Below are positions 16,555 to 26,088 of a DNA stretch of 64,000 nt, piece after piece. The stretch's first letter is position 1, and each line of letters begins with the position of its first letter. Location: contig NZ_BAABJI010000001.1 of NCBI RefSeq assembly GCF_039543225.1, positions 771,193 to 835,192 on the forward strand, read 5' to 3'. The notes under the pieces are model-generated. The model searched no databases. It was not told the origin of the DNA and saw only the letters and a program-made list of their open reading frames with translations. This stretch comes from Mucilaginibacter defluvii. Its GTDB lineage: Bacteria; Bacteroidota; Bacteroidia; Sphingobacteriales; Sphingobacteriaceae. Position numbers and translations under genes: made by a program.

Positions 16555-16851
16555 ATGGCAAACTTTCAAGACATCATCGCATCAGATAAACCGGTGCTCA
16601 TTGATTTTTCAGCCGAGTGGTGCGGCCCGTGTAAAATGATGCCGCCGATATTACAACAATTAAAAAACGCCATGGGCGAGAAGGTAACCATCATTAAAAT
16701 TGATGTGGACAAGAATCCTTCGGTAGCCAATGCCTACAACATTCAAAGTGTGCCTACGCTGATGGTATTTAAAAACAGCGAAAGCAAATGGCGCCAGTCA
16801 GGCGTTGTACAGGCCAGCCAGCTGGAGCAGGTACTTAATCAGTTTATTTGA
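16555..16851 (+). CDS. trxA: Thioredoxin
   Basis: 98 aa. Active site WCGPC at residues 22-26, cis-Pro loop 'SVPTLMVF', and the usual beta-alpha arrangement of a cytoplasmic thioredoxin. It would reduce protein disulfides with electrons from thioredoxin reductase. A GTGCA-tg-TGCAC inverted repeat lies about 35 bp upstream of the start. Whether it is the main trxA or one of several copies cannot be told from this window. Confidence 0.9.
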   Translation: MANFQDIIASDKPVLIDFSAEWCGPCKMMPPILQQLKNAMGEKVTIIKIDVDKNPSVANAYNIQSVPTLMVFKNSESKWRQSGVVQASQLEQVLNQFI

Positions 16852-16941
16852 TTAATTATCAGCGTTGTAATTAAACAGTTACTTAGCCTGCTTAAACCTT
16901 TGTAGGCAGCGTGCCTCTATTGTGTATAAAACTTACACAAT

Positions 16942-17088
16942 ATGAAAGCTAAATTCAATATGATACGCACTGACCTTTACAATGTATTGGTTGAGGGCAA
17001 CGGCAACAAACAGCAAATGGCAAGGGTGTTTTTTTTGTTGTTTGTGCCGTTATATACACTTTACGCATCCTTTGGTCACTTCAACTAA
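16942..17088 (+). CDS. 48-aa small membrane protein
   Basis: ATG at 16942; a basic N-terminal half ('MKAKFNMIRTDLYNVLVEGNGNK') and one hydrophobic segment 'VFFLLFVPLYTLYASF' at the C-terminus. An inverted repeat ATTGTGTA / TACACAAT (16919-16926, 16934-16941) sits immediately before the start codon and may be an operator or an mRNA hairpin. No homolog recognised. Supported by topology and clean start only. Confidence 0.4.
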   Translation: MKAKFNMIRTDLYNVLVEGNGNKQQMARVFFLLFVPLYTLYASFGHFN

Positions 17089-17102
17089 ACCTCAATAACA
17101 GT

Positions 17103-19979
17103 TTAATTTGTTTTAATTACCCGTTTAACTACCGTTTTATCATCCTGTTTAATCATCACCAGGCAAACACCTAAGGGCATTTTACTGATGTCAATAGTCT
17201 GCGAAAAGTCGCTACCTGTCTTATTAAATTCATGATTACTGTACACTCTTCCGCTAACGGCATCGGCAAGGCTGATATTTACCTTGTTGTTGCTGTTGTT
17301 GCTAAAGCTTACGTTTACATAATTAACCGACGGATTGGGAAACAGGTTAATCGTATAGCCCTGTTGAGTGACTGCAGTATCAGGTTTAGATGCGGCGCCA
17401 ATTCCCTGTTTTAACGACATAAGCGCGTTACCCGTAACGTTAGGTTTAGGTACCGGAACCACAAAAATCGGTGTTTCGCTGATGTTCAGGATGCACTGCC
17501 CATTGGTTATTTTACGCTTGGCGATACCGAGGCCGCCCGCCTGTGGTGTATAAATGCGCACTGAATCAACGCCGGGCAGGTTAAGCGTATCTTTACCGGT
17601 AAGGCCCTTTTCGTCGGGTATGTACAATACGTAGGCCGATTCGCCGTCTGCCTCGTAACGGTCAACCACCGGCTTGCTGCTTAACGATTCGGCATAAGTA
17701 TATTTACCAAAAGCTTTGTTAAACTGATTGATGTATTCAGCGGCCAATTTACGCGAGCGGTTAGGGTTAAGCAGGCCCGACGAACTGTATTGCACCGGGC
17801 TTTCAATATTGTCATCATAAGCCTGGTAAAAAAACAGCCGTTCAACTCCACTGCGGGCGTACAAAAAAGCGGTGCGTAAAATCCAGTCGGCCTGGGTTTG
17901 CTCAATGGTTTTGTTGCCGATAGGAATGGCGCGTATCGGGCTGTTTGGGTGAACATCATAACCTGCCTCGGTAACCCAAACGGGCATATTGTTGCAATAT
18001 TTTTTAGCGATGTTAACAAAGTCTCTGGCTTTTTGCAGGGTGTTGTTCACCTCAGGTGCCATGCCGCGTGTAGGTACCGAATTGGGTATCATCTCTGCAT
18101 CGTGTGAGTACCAGTGATAGTTGATAATGTCCCAGCAAAGGTTTACGGAGCCGTCAGCCTTGTAGCCACGGTTTATGCGGCACCACTCAATCATGCCCAT
18201 CACATACTCGGGGTTGGCCGATGCGAGGCCTCCCATTACTACCTTCATGTTCGGATCAGCATTTTTTACACCTACACCGGGGCCCATTGTATTTTTGTGC
18301 CCATCATAAAATGCTGATAAGTTGGCAGCATACTCATAGGCGGTTTGGTAGGCTTTGCGGCCTTTCCACCATTTATCGCGCTCGTTATCACACTCAATGT
18401 ATTTAATATAGTTAAGGCCCACGCGCACGGTGTTGACCGGGTCGTCCGTCCAGCGGGGAGAGCTGTTAACCGATAGCAGACTTTTGTTTACAGAGCGGTT
18501 ACCACCGTACCTTGCCGCGTATTGAAACGCCACCCGTGCCTGCTCGATATATGATTTTGGATCAGAATAGTTAGCGCCGAATTTTACCGGTATGTTTTCG
18601 GTATCGCGCTGATCCTCAGGGTACGATTGCAGCAGCCAGTTTGGTAAAGTTTTCAGGTCAGCCAGTACCATAATATTATTTTCGTAGCAGGCTTTATACA
18701 TGGCGTCATAATTCCAGCCGCCGCTGTGGGTTGGGGCATAGGTAAAGCCACCCTGCTGTGATTCGAGTTTTTCCCAATCCATATAATGCCTGATTTGCGA
18801 GAAGGTGCGCATGGCCGCAAGACGCTTGCTTTCTACCACGAAAGGATTAACCGGATCCTCAAAATCCCACTCAAAGGCGTTAACTCCCATAAAATTTTTG
18901 AGCGGATAACCGGCGATTGCGGGATTTTCCGGGTCGGTAGGTTGCGATACAGGGGCAGAAGGGCCAGCGGTGTAATTACCGTAAAACTCAATCTCGGTAG
19001 GGAACTGGTACCAGCAGTTAAGCACGATATATTTTACGTTGGTAGCAATGGTATCCAGCAAAAACTGGTCGGCGCGTTCAGGGTAGGGGCCAACCCAACG
19101 GTTCCAGTATCCGCCACGGTAAGTACCGATGGTTTTGCGTTGCCCCAGGCTATCAATTACGGATACGGTTAACGGGTAGTCGCCAAGGCCACCGGTGTAG
19201 TTAAAAAACTTTAGCTTGGCAATATCAATATGCTGCCCTTCAGGCACCGGGTAATAAGCATCGTAATTATTAAATAATTTACCCCAGCCGGTAGTTACTT
19301 CGGCATCTGTAATACCGTCAAATAACCGGTTCAATCCGTCGCTTACATTATTTAACTGGTACCAGCGGCTTAGCTCTAAAGGTATTTTTACGTAGCCGTC
19401 GGCGGGTTCAGTAACGGGTGGATTACTTGGTGTAGTCGGGTTGCTGCCAATATTTTCGGCCACCAGCTCAATAGCGGGTGATGTTGCGCGGGTACTGTCT
19501 TCAACGCCGTAAGCAAATACCTTTTGCGGTATATTATTGCTGTATTTATGTACAATTATGGCATCAGCCTCAACTTCGGCAGGCAAATCAATGGTTTGAA
19601 AAATGCCATAAGCAGGCCCGGTAAAGTAGCCCAGCAGTGTGCGTTCGGTGCCGTTTAGCGCATATATCTCGGCGGGTTTATCTTCAAATACGCCCGTAAA
19701 ATCGTACAGTTTTATTTGCGATATGCGGCTGTGGTATTTAAACCTCAGCATTACATCGGCATAAACAAAGTTGTTTTCCCAGGCTTCGGGCACAAGCACG
19801 TCAAGGCTGTCACTTAACCAGGCCGAATAATTTTGACCGGTATTTTTATTTGTCGATACGGATGATACCTGTATGCGCCCGGCAGTAATTTGGGCTGATA
19901 CCGAAAGAGAAAATGAAAGCAATATTACGGTTAAAATTGCCTTTACATTTTTACAAGCAGAGAATACACACCAATTCAT
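17103..19979 (-). CDS. Secreted glycoside-hydrolase-like protein with T9SS sorting domain
   Basis: 958 aa from ATG 19979; the frame opens two codons earlier at a TTG. A signal peptide (core 'AILTVILLSFSLSVSAQ') is followed by two beta-sandwich regions (about 30-350) that look like carbohydrate-binding modules, a TIM-barrel (about 365-790), and a C-terminal type A sorting domain 'NLFPNPSVNYVNVSF...GVCLVMIKQDDKTVVKRVIK'. In the barrel, 'IECDNERD' (Glu near 532) and 'WVTEAGYD' (Glu near 670) are good candidates for acid/base and nucleophile, as in GH clan A. The polysaccharide target is unknown. It should be exported by T9SS and attached to the surface. Confidence 0.75.
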   Translation of the reverse strand: MNWCVFSACKNVKAILTVILLSFSLSVSAQITAGRIQVSSVSTNKNTGQNYSAWLSDSLDVLVPEAWENNFVYADVMLRFKYHSRISQIKLYDFTGVFEDKPAEIYALNGTERTLLGYFTGPAYGIFQTIDLPAEVEADAIIVHKYSNNIPQKVFAYGVEDSTRATSPAIELVAENIGSNPTTPSNPPVTEPADGYVKIPLELSRWYQLNNVSDGLNRLFDGITDAEVTTGWGKLFNNYDAYYPVPEGQHIDIAKLKFFNYTGGLGDYPLTVSVIDSLGQRKTIGTYRGGYWNRWVGPYPERADQFLLDTIATNVKYIVLNCWYQFPTEIEFYGNYTAGPSAPVSQPTDPENPAIAGYPLKNFMGVNAFEWDFEDPVNPFVVESKRLAAMRTFSQIRHYMDWEKLESQQGGFTYAPTHSGGWNYDAMYKACYENNIMVLADLKTLPNWLLQSYPEDQRDTENIPVKFGANYSDPKSYIEQARVAFQYAARYGGNRSVNKSLLSVNSSPRWTDDPVNTVRVGLNYIKYIECDNERDKWWKGRKAYQTAYEYAANLSAFYDGHKNTMGPGVGVKNADPNMKVVMGGLASANPEYVMGMIEWCRINRGYKADGSVNLCWDIINYHWYSHDAEMIPNSVPTRGMAPEVNNTLQKARDFVNIAKKYCNNMPVWVTEAGYDVHPNSPIRAIPIGNKTIEQTQADWILRTAFLYARSGVERLFFYQAYDDNIESPVQYSSSGLLNPNRSRKLAAEYINQFNKAFGKYTYAESLSSKPVVDRYEADGESAYVLYIPDEKGLTGKDTLNLPGVDSVRIYTPQAGGLGIAKRKITNGQCILNISETPIFVVPVPKPNVTGNALMSLKQGIGAASKPDTAVTQQGYTINLFPNPSVNYVNVSFSNNSNNKVNISLADAVSGRVYSNHEFNKTGSDFSQTIDISKMPLGVCLVMIKQDDKTVVKRVIKTN

Positions 19980-20244
19980 AACCAATACTTTATCTGGCGC
20001 CGGGCAAGCGTTTATGCCGGTTAGCCAATTATTAATTAGGGATATGCACTTATACGATGTTAAAACACAAAGGTTGTAGGATTTTATGATTGCGATAATT
20101 ATTTTTTACAAGGTATTTTATATTGCTTACAAATTAATATTTGCTCATTGGTTCTTGTGCTCAAAATGCGTTAAATTGAATATCATCAATTTGTAATATA
20201 ATACATGTTTAAACAAATGTTTTTACAAAGCTTAAACCTATTGC

Positions 20245-20252
20245 TACATTTG
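20245..20252 (+). promoter_or_regulatory. -7 box upstream of the YceI gene
   Basis: TACATTTG matches TAnnTTTG 43 bp before the YceI start. The stretch 19980-20294 otherwise holds no gene; it contains the divergent promoter region for the glycoside hydrolase and YceI and is AT-rich. Confidence 0.5.
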
Positions 20253-20294
20253 TGCATCAAAACAAGTAATTAACACCATAACAATATTAACACG

Positions 20295-20864
20295 ATGAAA
20301 AAAACAATGATCCTTTTAGCAGCCGTTTTAATGCAAACTGCTGTTTTTGCGCAATCAACCTGGAAACTTGACAAATCGCACGCTAACCTGAAATTCAGCA
20401 CTACGCACATGATGCTTTCAGACGTTGACGGCCGTTTTAAAGATTTTGATGCTACCATCACTTCGTCAAAAGCCGACTTTAGCGATGCTAAGTTTGATTT
20501 TACCGCCCAGGTAGCGTCAGTTGACACGGATAACGAAAAACGTGATGGCCACCTGAAAAGCGCCGACTTTTTTGACGCGGAGAAATACCCTACGATATCA
20601 TTCAAGAGCACTAAAATTACGCCTGCAGGTGCCGGTAAATTTAAAGTAGCCGGTAACTTAACTATGCACGGTGTTACCAAACCGGTTACGCTTGACCTTT
20701 GGTTCCGTGGTGCAAAAGTTAGCCCGATGACCAAGAAAGATGTTGCCGGTTTTCAGGTTAGTGGTACCATTAAACGTACCGACTTTGGTGTAGGTTCAGT
20801 ACCTGCAGCCGTAGTAAGCGAAGAAGTTGAATTTAAAGGTAACGGCGAGTTTGGCAAAGCCTAA
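20295..20864 (+). CDS. YceI-family secreted protein
   Basis: 189 aa. Signal peptide 'MILLAAVLMQTAVFAQ', then the YceI lipocalin-like barrel with 'WKLDKSHANLKFSTTHMMLSDVDGRFKDFDATI', 'DTDNEKRDGHLKSADFFDAEKYPTISF' and 'KRTDFGVG'. YceI proteins bind isoprenoid chains in the periplasm; here the ligand is inferred from the family. A strong terminator follows. Confidence 0.92.
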   Translation: MKKTMILLAAVLMQTAVFAQSTWKLDKSHANLKFSTTHMMLSDVDGRFKDFDATITSSKADFSDAKFDFTAQVASVDTDNEKRDGHLKSADFFDAEKYPTISFKSTKITPAGAGKFKVAGNLTMHGVTKPVTLDLWFRGAKVSPMTKKDVAGFQVSGTIKRTDFGVGSVPAAVVSEEVEFKGNGEFGKA

Positions 20865-20891
20865 TTTGCCGGTTATCTTAATAATATATAA

Positions 20892-20929
20892 CAAAAGCGC
20901 CGCGTGAGTTAATCATGCGGCGCTTTTTG
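20892..20929. terminator. Bidirectional terminator between YceI and DUF2147 genes
   Basis: AAAAGCGCCGC / GCGGCGCTTTTT hairpin between the two convergent genes, with A and T runs. Confidence 0.9.
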
Positions 20930-20957
20930 TTTGTTTTTAAATTTTTAGTTTCGGCGT

Positions 20958-21413
20958 TTACTTCATCCGCTTAAAGATCATAGTGCGCCCGATAAATTTC
21001 ATGTGCCAATAGCCTTTAACTTTCAATACATCGTTGCCGGCGAGTTTGGCAGTGGCGTTCCATGTTTTACCGCTTTTGGCTTCGTAAATGTGGCCTTCAT
21101 CGTAGCTTTTATCTTCGGGATCATATTTTAAACCGGTAACTACATCCATGCCTAATAACTTGCGGCCGCGTAGTTTTTCATCCGGGTTATGCTTATCGGT
21201 CCACTCGTTCATCGGTTTGCTCTCGTCGTCCTTAAACCAAACCATCTTGCCGCGGTACTCCTCGCCTGAGCGGTACATTTCCACCACCAATTTCTGATCT
21301 TCCGACGTCCACTTACCTAAAATGGCGTCGCCATCAGCCTGTACGGCTTTAATTGCCGGTTTATGGGGTGCAGCCAGCAGCAACAAACTTGTTATTAAAA
21401 AGGCTTTTAACAT
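20958..21413 (-). CDS. DUF2147 secreted protein
   Basis: 151 aa. Signal peptide 'FLITSLLLLAAPHKPA', then the DUF2147 pattern 'ILGKWTSEDQKLVVEMYRSGEEYRGKMVWFKDDE' and 'DVVTGLKYDPEDKSYDEGHIYEAKSGKTWNATAKL'. The family forms a small lipocalin-like barrel and its function is not known. Encoded alone on the minus strand. Confidence 0.88.
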   Translation of the reverse strand: MLKAFLITSLLLLAAPHKPAIKAVQADGDAILGKWTSEDQKLVVEMYRSGEEYRGKMVWFKDDESKPMNEWTDKHNPDEKLRGRKLLGMDVVTGLKYDPEDKSYDEGHIYEAKSGKTWNATAKLAGNDVLKVKGYWHMKFIGRTMIFKRMK

Positions 21414-21457
21414 GCGGTAGGTATTAAACCTGCAATAATAAGCATCAGTAAGTACGG

Positions 21458-21826
21458 TTACTTAATAAGCGCTTCAATTTTCCCGAGCAGATCATTCATC
21501 TCAAAAGGCTTTGCCAGAAAATCATCGGCACCGGCCTCAAGCGCCGAATCCTTAATATCCTTACTAGCCGATATCATGATCACCGGGATATGCTTCTTGA
21601 TAACGTCGGCTTTAAGGCTGCGGCAAATGTCGCGTCCGTCCTCACCGCTCATCCATATATCAAGTAACAACAGGTCGGGCAGGTTTTCATGGAGTGCAAG
21701 TACCGATGAACCCTCAACGGTTGATGTAACGGTATATCCTTCAAATTCAAGCAGCATCTCAACGGCGTCTACAATGCCCGGATCATCGTCTGCTATCATT
21801 ATCTTTTTATGCTTAAGGTCAGTCAT
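21458..21826 (-). CDS. Stand-alone response-regulator receiver protein
   Basis: 122 aa, a single receiver domain without output domain. Acidic pocket 'IADDDPG' (near residues 10-16), phospho-acceptor in 'LLLLDIWMSGEDG' (Asp near 56), Ser/Thr 'MISAS', and Lys in 'FLAKPFE' are all present. It starts 20 bp after the stop of the PAS-histidine kinase on the same strand, so it is its likely partner in a CheY/Spo0F-like relay. Confidence 0.92.
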   Translation of the reverse strand: MTDLKHKKIMIADDDPGIVDAVEMLLEFEGYTVTSTVEGSSVLALHENLPDLLLLDIWMSGEDGRDICRSLKADVIKKHIPVIMISASKDIKDSALEAGADDFLAKPFEMNDLLGKIEALIK

Positions 21827-21846
21827 CTAAAAATATCGTAAGTATC

Positions 21847-24492
21847 TTATAAAAAATCATTGTTCACAGGCTCAGCGGGAAGGCTAAAATGAAAGGTTGA
21901 ACCTTCGCCTTCAATACTGTTTACCCACATTTTACCGCCCTCGCGTTTAATAATTTCTGAGGAGATATATAAGCCGAGCCCCAGCCCCGGAAAAGTATGT
22001 TGTTTGCTGCCGCTAACGCGATAAAACTGCTCAAACACCCTCTTGTGTTTATCGGGCGCAATACCGATACCAAAATCCTCAACACTCACCGTAAACTCGT
22101 TATTTTGGCGTTGTGTGCGTATAATTACCTCACCCTCAGCCGGAGAATATTTTATAGCGTTGCTGATGAGGTTCACCAAAACCTGGCTGATGCGTTCACG
22201 GTCCGAGAATATTTCGCCTGTGTCTGCAAAATCATGCACAAGGGTATGTTTTACGGTGGTATGTTGCAGGTCGTCTATCACCTCTCTAACCAGGCTGTTC
22301 AGGCTGAACCAGGTTTTGTTGAATTGTAGTTTACCGGAATTGATCTTGGTAACATCAAGCAGATCGCCAATCAGGTTGGTAAGGCGGTTAATCTGGTTAT
22401 CCATACGGGTAACCATTGCCGCCTTGTTAAGCTCGCCGTCTTTAGTTAACATCGCACCAAGCACCTGCGCGTAGGCTTTTATGCTGGTAACGGGTGTTTT
22501 AAGTTCATGGCTGGCAATACCCAGAAAATCATCCTTTTGGCGTTGCAGCTGTTTATGCTCATCAATATCAGTATTGGTGCCAAACCACTTTACAATATGC
22601 CCCTCGTTGTAAAACGGTAGCGCACGCGAAAGGTGCCATTTGTAAGCACCGCCGGCGTCGCGCATTCTGAACTCTACCTGAAAAGTGCCGCCCGAGGACA
22701 AAGCATCCTGCCATGCCTTGAGCGTACCCTGCAGATCATCCGGGTGAACATAAAAATTCCATTGCCGGTTGTCGGGGTTCGAACCATCAACCCCAAGGTA
22801 GTCAATCAATCGGCGGTTCACATAATCAATATCGCCGTTCAGGCTGGCGGTCCATAACTGCACCGGCATAAAATCGGTCACAAAATCAAACTGGTTTATC
22901 TGCTCATGCAGTTCTGTATTGGTTTGCTGTAATTTTTTGCCGATGAGTGTTTCCTCCGTAATGTCCGTACAGGAGCCGATATACCCCGCAAAGTTGCCAT
23001 CATTATAATACTGCGGGTTACCCTTGGCAACACACCAAATTTCTTTACCGTTTTTACCCTTAAGCCTGAAGTTGGTTTCGTAAGACACACGCCGTTTCAG
23101 GGCGCTCTGAAAAGTTTTTGCTAAATGGGTCCGATCGTCATCCGCTACGGCGTTTAGCCAACCATCTTTCAGTACTTCGTCATGCGTTTGGCCGGTCCAG
23201 TCAAGCCAGGTTTTATTTACATAGGTAATGTTGCCGTCCTTATCAGCCATCCAGAGCGAGGTAGGCGAGGCGGAGGTGATATTATGCAGCAAATGCTGGC
23301 TTTCCTGCAGGGCCTGCTTATCGGCCAGTTCCTGCCGCAGATCGCGCGCGATGGTTGCCCGGCCGCTGGGCTCGCCGGTAATAGGGTCGTAAACTATAAT
23401 GGTTTTTGCGTCAACCGGGATGGCTTCGCCGGTTTTAAAATGGCGATAATTTACCCTGCCGGTCCACGTTCCGGTTGCGGCAAGGTCGCGGGTGTAATCG
23501 TCAGTAATCCTTTCCATCTCGCCGGGCATTACATAGTCGGTATTTACGCGGCGGGCTTGCTCCATACCGTCAATACCCACCATCTCGCGGCCAAAGGTAT
23601 TTACGTAAGTAATATATCCGGCCATAGTGGACAGCGCTACAAAAACGCTGCTGTTGTCAATAAGCGCAAGCAGTTTGGCATTCTCGCTGTTGGTCAGTAT
23701 TTCACCACTGATGTCAACGGCGGTTCCCGCGAAGCGGTATACTACATTATGGTCATCAAAATAGGCCTTGCCCTTGCAGCGGAGCCAGCGTATTTTACCG
23801 TCCGAAGCGCCAATGGTTCGAAACTCGCAGAAGTATTCGCCGTCAGCTCCTGACTCCGGGTCGAGGGCGCGTTGTACCGCTTCATTGACTAAGCCGGAAT
23901 CATCCGGATGTATGTTACTCAATACTTTATCGTAAGTGGTTACATCATCCTTTGGGAAGCCGTATAACTCCTTACAGCGTTCATCCCAGGTAATGGTGTT
24001 ATTGAGCGGATCAAGATCCCAGGTGCCTAACTCGCCCGCATATAGCGCGAACCGGGTGCTCTCTTCACTTAGGCGCAGCTTTTGGCGGGTAAGTACCAGC
24101 TCGGTTACGTCAGTAGCGGTATTTAAAATACCCCATACCACGCCTATTGAAGTTTTTAACGGCTTGTAGGTAAAAGTGTAATAAAAGCTTTGCAAACGGC
24201 CATCAACAATAAGGTCGGCACGGTCTTCGGTGGCCTCATAGGGCAGGCCCGACGTGTATACATTGTCCAGCAGATCATGAAAAGGCTGTCCTTCAAGTTC
24301 GGGCAGGGCATCACGCAAAATTTTACCGATTACCTCGGGGCCTTTGCCCCAAAGCCGTAGCATGGCATCATTAGCGATGTGTATGCGCATCTCGCGGCCG
24401 GTATAAAGAGCAACCGCCGTTGGCGATTGCTCTACAAGCGTACGGAAAATGTCGTTATCAACAGGTGGTTCAGGTGTAGTTGAGCCGGTCAT
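21847..24492 (-). CDS. Five-PAS-domain sensor histidine kinase
   Basis: 881 aa, no membrane helix. About five PAS/PAC units fill residues 12-645, with 'LGTWDLDPLNNTITWDERCKELYGF' and 'TSLWMADKDGNITYVNKTWLDWTG' typical of PAS_3/PAS_4. The HisKA box has the phosphate-accepting His in 'GIASHELKTPVTS' (near residue 660), followed by HATPase blocks 'LVNLISNAIKYSP', 'VEDFGIGIAP' and 'FPGLGLGLYIS'. A cytosolic sensor of unknown signals. In an operon with the receiver protein just downstream. Confidence 0.92.
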   Translation of the reverse strand: MTGSTTPEPPVDNDIFRTLVEQSPTAVALYTGREMRIHIANDAMLRLWGKGPEVIGKILRDALPELEGQPFHDLLDNVYTSGLPYEATEDRADLIVDGRLQSFYYTFTYKPLKTSIGVVWGILNTATDVTELVLTRQKLRLSEESTRFALYAGELGTWDLDPLNNTITWDERCKELYGFPKDDVTTYDKVLSNIHPDDSGLVNEAVQRALDPESGADGEYFCEFRTIGASDGKIRWLRCKGKAYFDDHNVVYRFAGTAVDISGEILTNSENAKLLALIDNSSVFVALSTMAGYITYVNTFGREMVGIDGMEQARRVNTDYVMPGEMERITDDYTRDLAATGTWTGRVNYRHFKTGEAIPVDAKTIIVYDPITGEPSGRATIARDLRQELADKQALQESQHLLHNITSASPTSLWMADKDGNITYVNKTWLDWTGQTHDEVLKDGWLNAVADDDRTHLAKTFQSALKRRVSYETNFRLKGKNGKEIWCVAKGNPQYYNDGNFAGYIGSCTDITEETLIGKKLQQTNTELHEQINQFDFVTDFMPVQLWTASLNGDIDYVNRRLIDYLGVDGSNPDNRQWNFYVHPDDLQGTLKAWQDALSSGGTFQVEFRMRDAGGAYKWHLSRALPFYNEGHIVKWFGTNTDIDEHKQLQRQKDDFLGIASHELKTPVTSIKAYAQVLGAMLTKDGELNKAAMVTRMDNQINRLTNLIGDLLDVTKINSGKLQFNKTWFSLNSLVREVIDDLQHTTVKHTLVHDFADTGEIFSDRERISQVLVNLISNAIKYSPAEGEVIIRTQRQNNEFTVSVEDFGIGIAPDKHKRVFEQFYRVSGSKQHTFPGLGLGLYISSEIIKREGGKMWVNSIEGEGSTFHFSLPAEPVNNDFL

Positions 24493-24688
24493 TTTTTAAT
24501 CTGAAGCTTGTAAATATATGGCATAGTAGCTAACTTGTTTAGCTTATTATAATACTGTAGCACGCGCATTTGTTTTATTAAAATTGAATTAACGATGTGT
24601 TTAAAATTAACCAAAGGGTAAGCATTAAAAAGTAACCTAAAAAGGCAAATAGCCGTATAACGTATAATCCATAGAAAATTTTCATTAA

Positions 24689-25864
24689 ATGAATATTGCG
24701 CAACTCCCGGCCAATGAGATGTCCCGGCTTGAGGCTTTGTATAATACTGAATTGCTTGACTCGCCATGCGAGCAGGAGTTTGACGACATTGTTAGGCTGG
24801 CATCCGAACTTTGCAGCATGCCTATCTCCCTGATTAGTTTGGTTGACGCTAACCGGCAATGGTTTAAGGCGCGGGTTGGGCTCGAAGCTACCGAAACGCA
24901 TCGTGATATATCTTTTTGCAGCCATGCCATTTTGCAGGACAATATATTTGAGATACCCGATGCGCGGCAGGATAACCGTTTTTTTGATAACCCATTGGTA
25001 ACGCACGACCCTTCCATACGCTATTACGCCGGGGTGCCACTGGTAACCAGCACGGGCGACAGGCTCGGTACCCTTTGCGTGATTGACCGTATACCCAGGC
25101 ATTTGAATGAGCGCCAGCGCTTCGCGCTTAAGGTTTTGGCCGATAATGTAATTAAGGTGGCCGAGCTGCGCATTAAAAACAAGCACCTCAACTATTTAAC
25201 GCAAACCCAAAAACGGATTATCTCCATATTGGCGCATGATGTACGTAATCCCCTGGCCTCGCTGAAGTCGGTAATTGAATTCAGGAACAGCGACTTGCTT
25301 GACGAGGCCGAAACTAACAGCATGATGGGTTCCATCAGTTTGCAACTGGACAGTACCATAGATATGATAGAGAACGTGGTGAACTGGGGCGAAATGCAAC
25401 TCAAGTTTGACAAGTTTAATTATGATAACATCGATCTAAATGATTTGGTGCAGCGCATTATCGGTTCGCAGGTACTGAACAACCGCGATAAGGGCAATAC
25501 GATAGTTAATGCCATCGATCAGGATTTTTTCATTAATACAGATAAGCGGGTGCTGGAGTTTATTCTGCGCAACTTAATGAGCAATGCCAATAAGTTTACT
25601 GAGAATGGCACAATTACCATCAGCGTAGCAAAAGAAGATAAGCAAACTGAGATTAAGGTTACCGATACCGGCGTAGGTATGCCTGCAAGTAAGGCTGAAC
25701 AACTTTTTAAAGGCAATGGCAATGAGTCGACACATGGCACGCAGCAAGAAAGAGGGAACGGGCTTGGCTTATTGCTGGTTAAAGAGTTTATTGACAGGAT
25801 GAACGGCAGTATATCTGTAACGAGCTCTCCGGGCGAGGGATCGTGTTTTAAAGTAGCGCTGTAA
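24689..25864 (+). CDS. GAF-domain sensor histidine kinase
   Basis: 391 aa. N-terminal GAF domain (about 20-165: 'FDDIVRLASELCSMPISLISLVDANRQWFKARVGL'; 'FCSHAIL', 'YAGVPLVTSTGDRLGTLCVID'), then HisKA with 'ILAHDVRNPLASLK' (His near 178) and HATPase with 'NLMSNANKFT', 'VTDTGVGMP' and 'GNGLGLLLVKEF'. No receiver follows; it ends 1 bp from the convergent PspC gene. The start region is divergent from the PAS-kinase operon, so both kinases could act on the same stand-alone receiver; this is inference. Confidence 0.9.
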   Translation: MNIAQLPANEMSRLEALYNTELLDSPCEQEFDDIVRLASELCSMPISLISLVDANRQWFKARVGLEATETHRDISFCSHAILQDNIFEIPDARQDNRFFDNPLVTHDPSIRYYAGVPLVTSTGDRLGTLCVIDRIPRHLNERQRFALKVLADNVIKVAELRIKNKHLNYLTQTQKRIISILAHDVRNPLASLKSVIEFRNSDLLDEAETNSMMGSISLQLDSTIDMIENVVNWGEMQLKFDKFNYDNIDLNDLVQRIIGSQVLNNRDKGNTIVNAIDQDFFINTDKRVLEFILRNLMSNANKFTENGTITISVAKEDKQTEIKVTDTGVGMPASKAEQLFKGNGNESTHGTQQERGNGLGLLLVKEFIDRMNGSISVTSSPGEGSCFKVAL

Positions 25865-25865
25865 A

Positions 25866-26087
25866 TTACAGGTCGGTAAGGCGTGTACGCGTACGTTTAA
25901 CATAGTTACGTATATCAAGCACAATACCGGCAAAAAAGTAAAATATCAGCGGAAAGCCTACCGCCAGGAATGATGAGTAGATGAAGAACAAACGTATTTT
26001 GGCTATCGATACATTAAAGCGGTCGCCAAGGTAAGTACAAACCCCGAAAGAGTAACGCTCAAAAAAGGTGATTATCCTCTGCAACAT
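25866..26087 (-). CDS. PspC-domain small membrane protein
   Basis: 73 aa. 'FGVCTYLGDRFNVSIAKIRLFFIYSSFLAVGFPLIFYFFAGIVL' is the PspC signature with one or two membrane helices, followed by a basic tail. PspC-family proteins act at the inner membrane in envelope-stress responses. It begins one base after the stop of the DUF2851 gene, so they are one operon. Confidence 0.85.
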   Translation of the reverse strand: MLQRIITFFERYSFGVCTYLGDRFNVSIAKIRLFFIYSSFLAVGFPLIFYFFAGIVLDIRNYVKRTRTRLTDL

Positions 26088-26088
26088 A

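Noticed and set aside
23182-23853. 223-aa plus-strand ORF
   Set aside because: Antisense to the PAS-histidine kinase, whose domains are continuous on the other strand.
24578-25186. 202-aa minus-strand ORF opposite the GAF-kinase start
   Set aside because: Shadow of the histidine-kinase gene; no domain and no start context.
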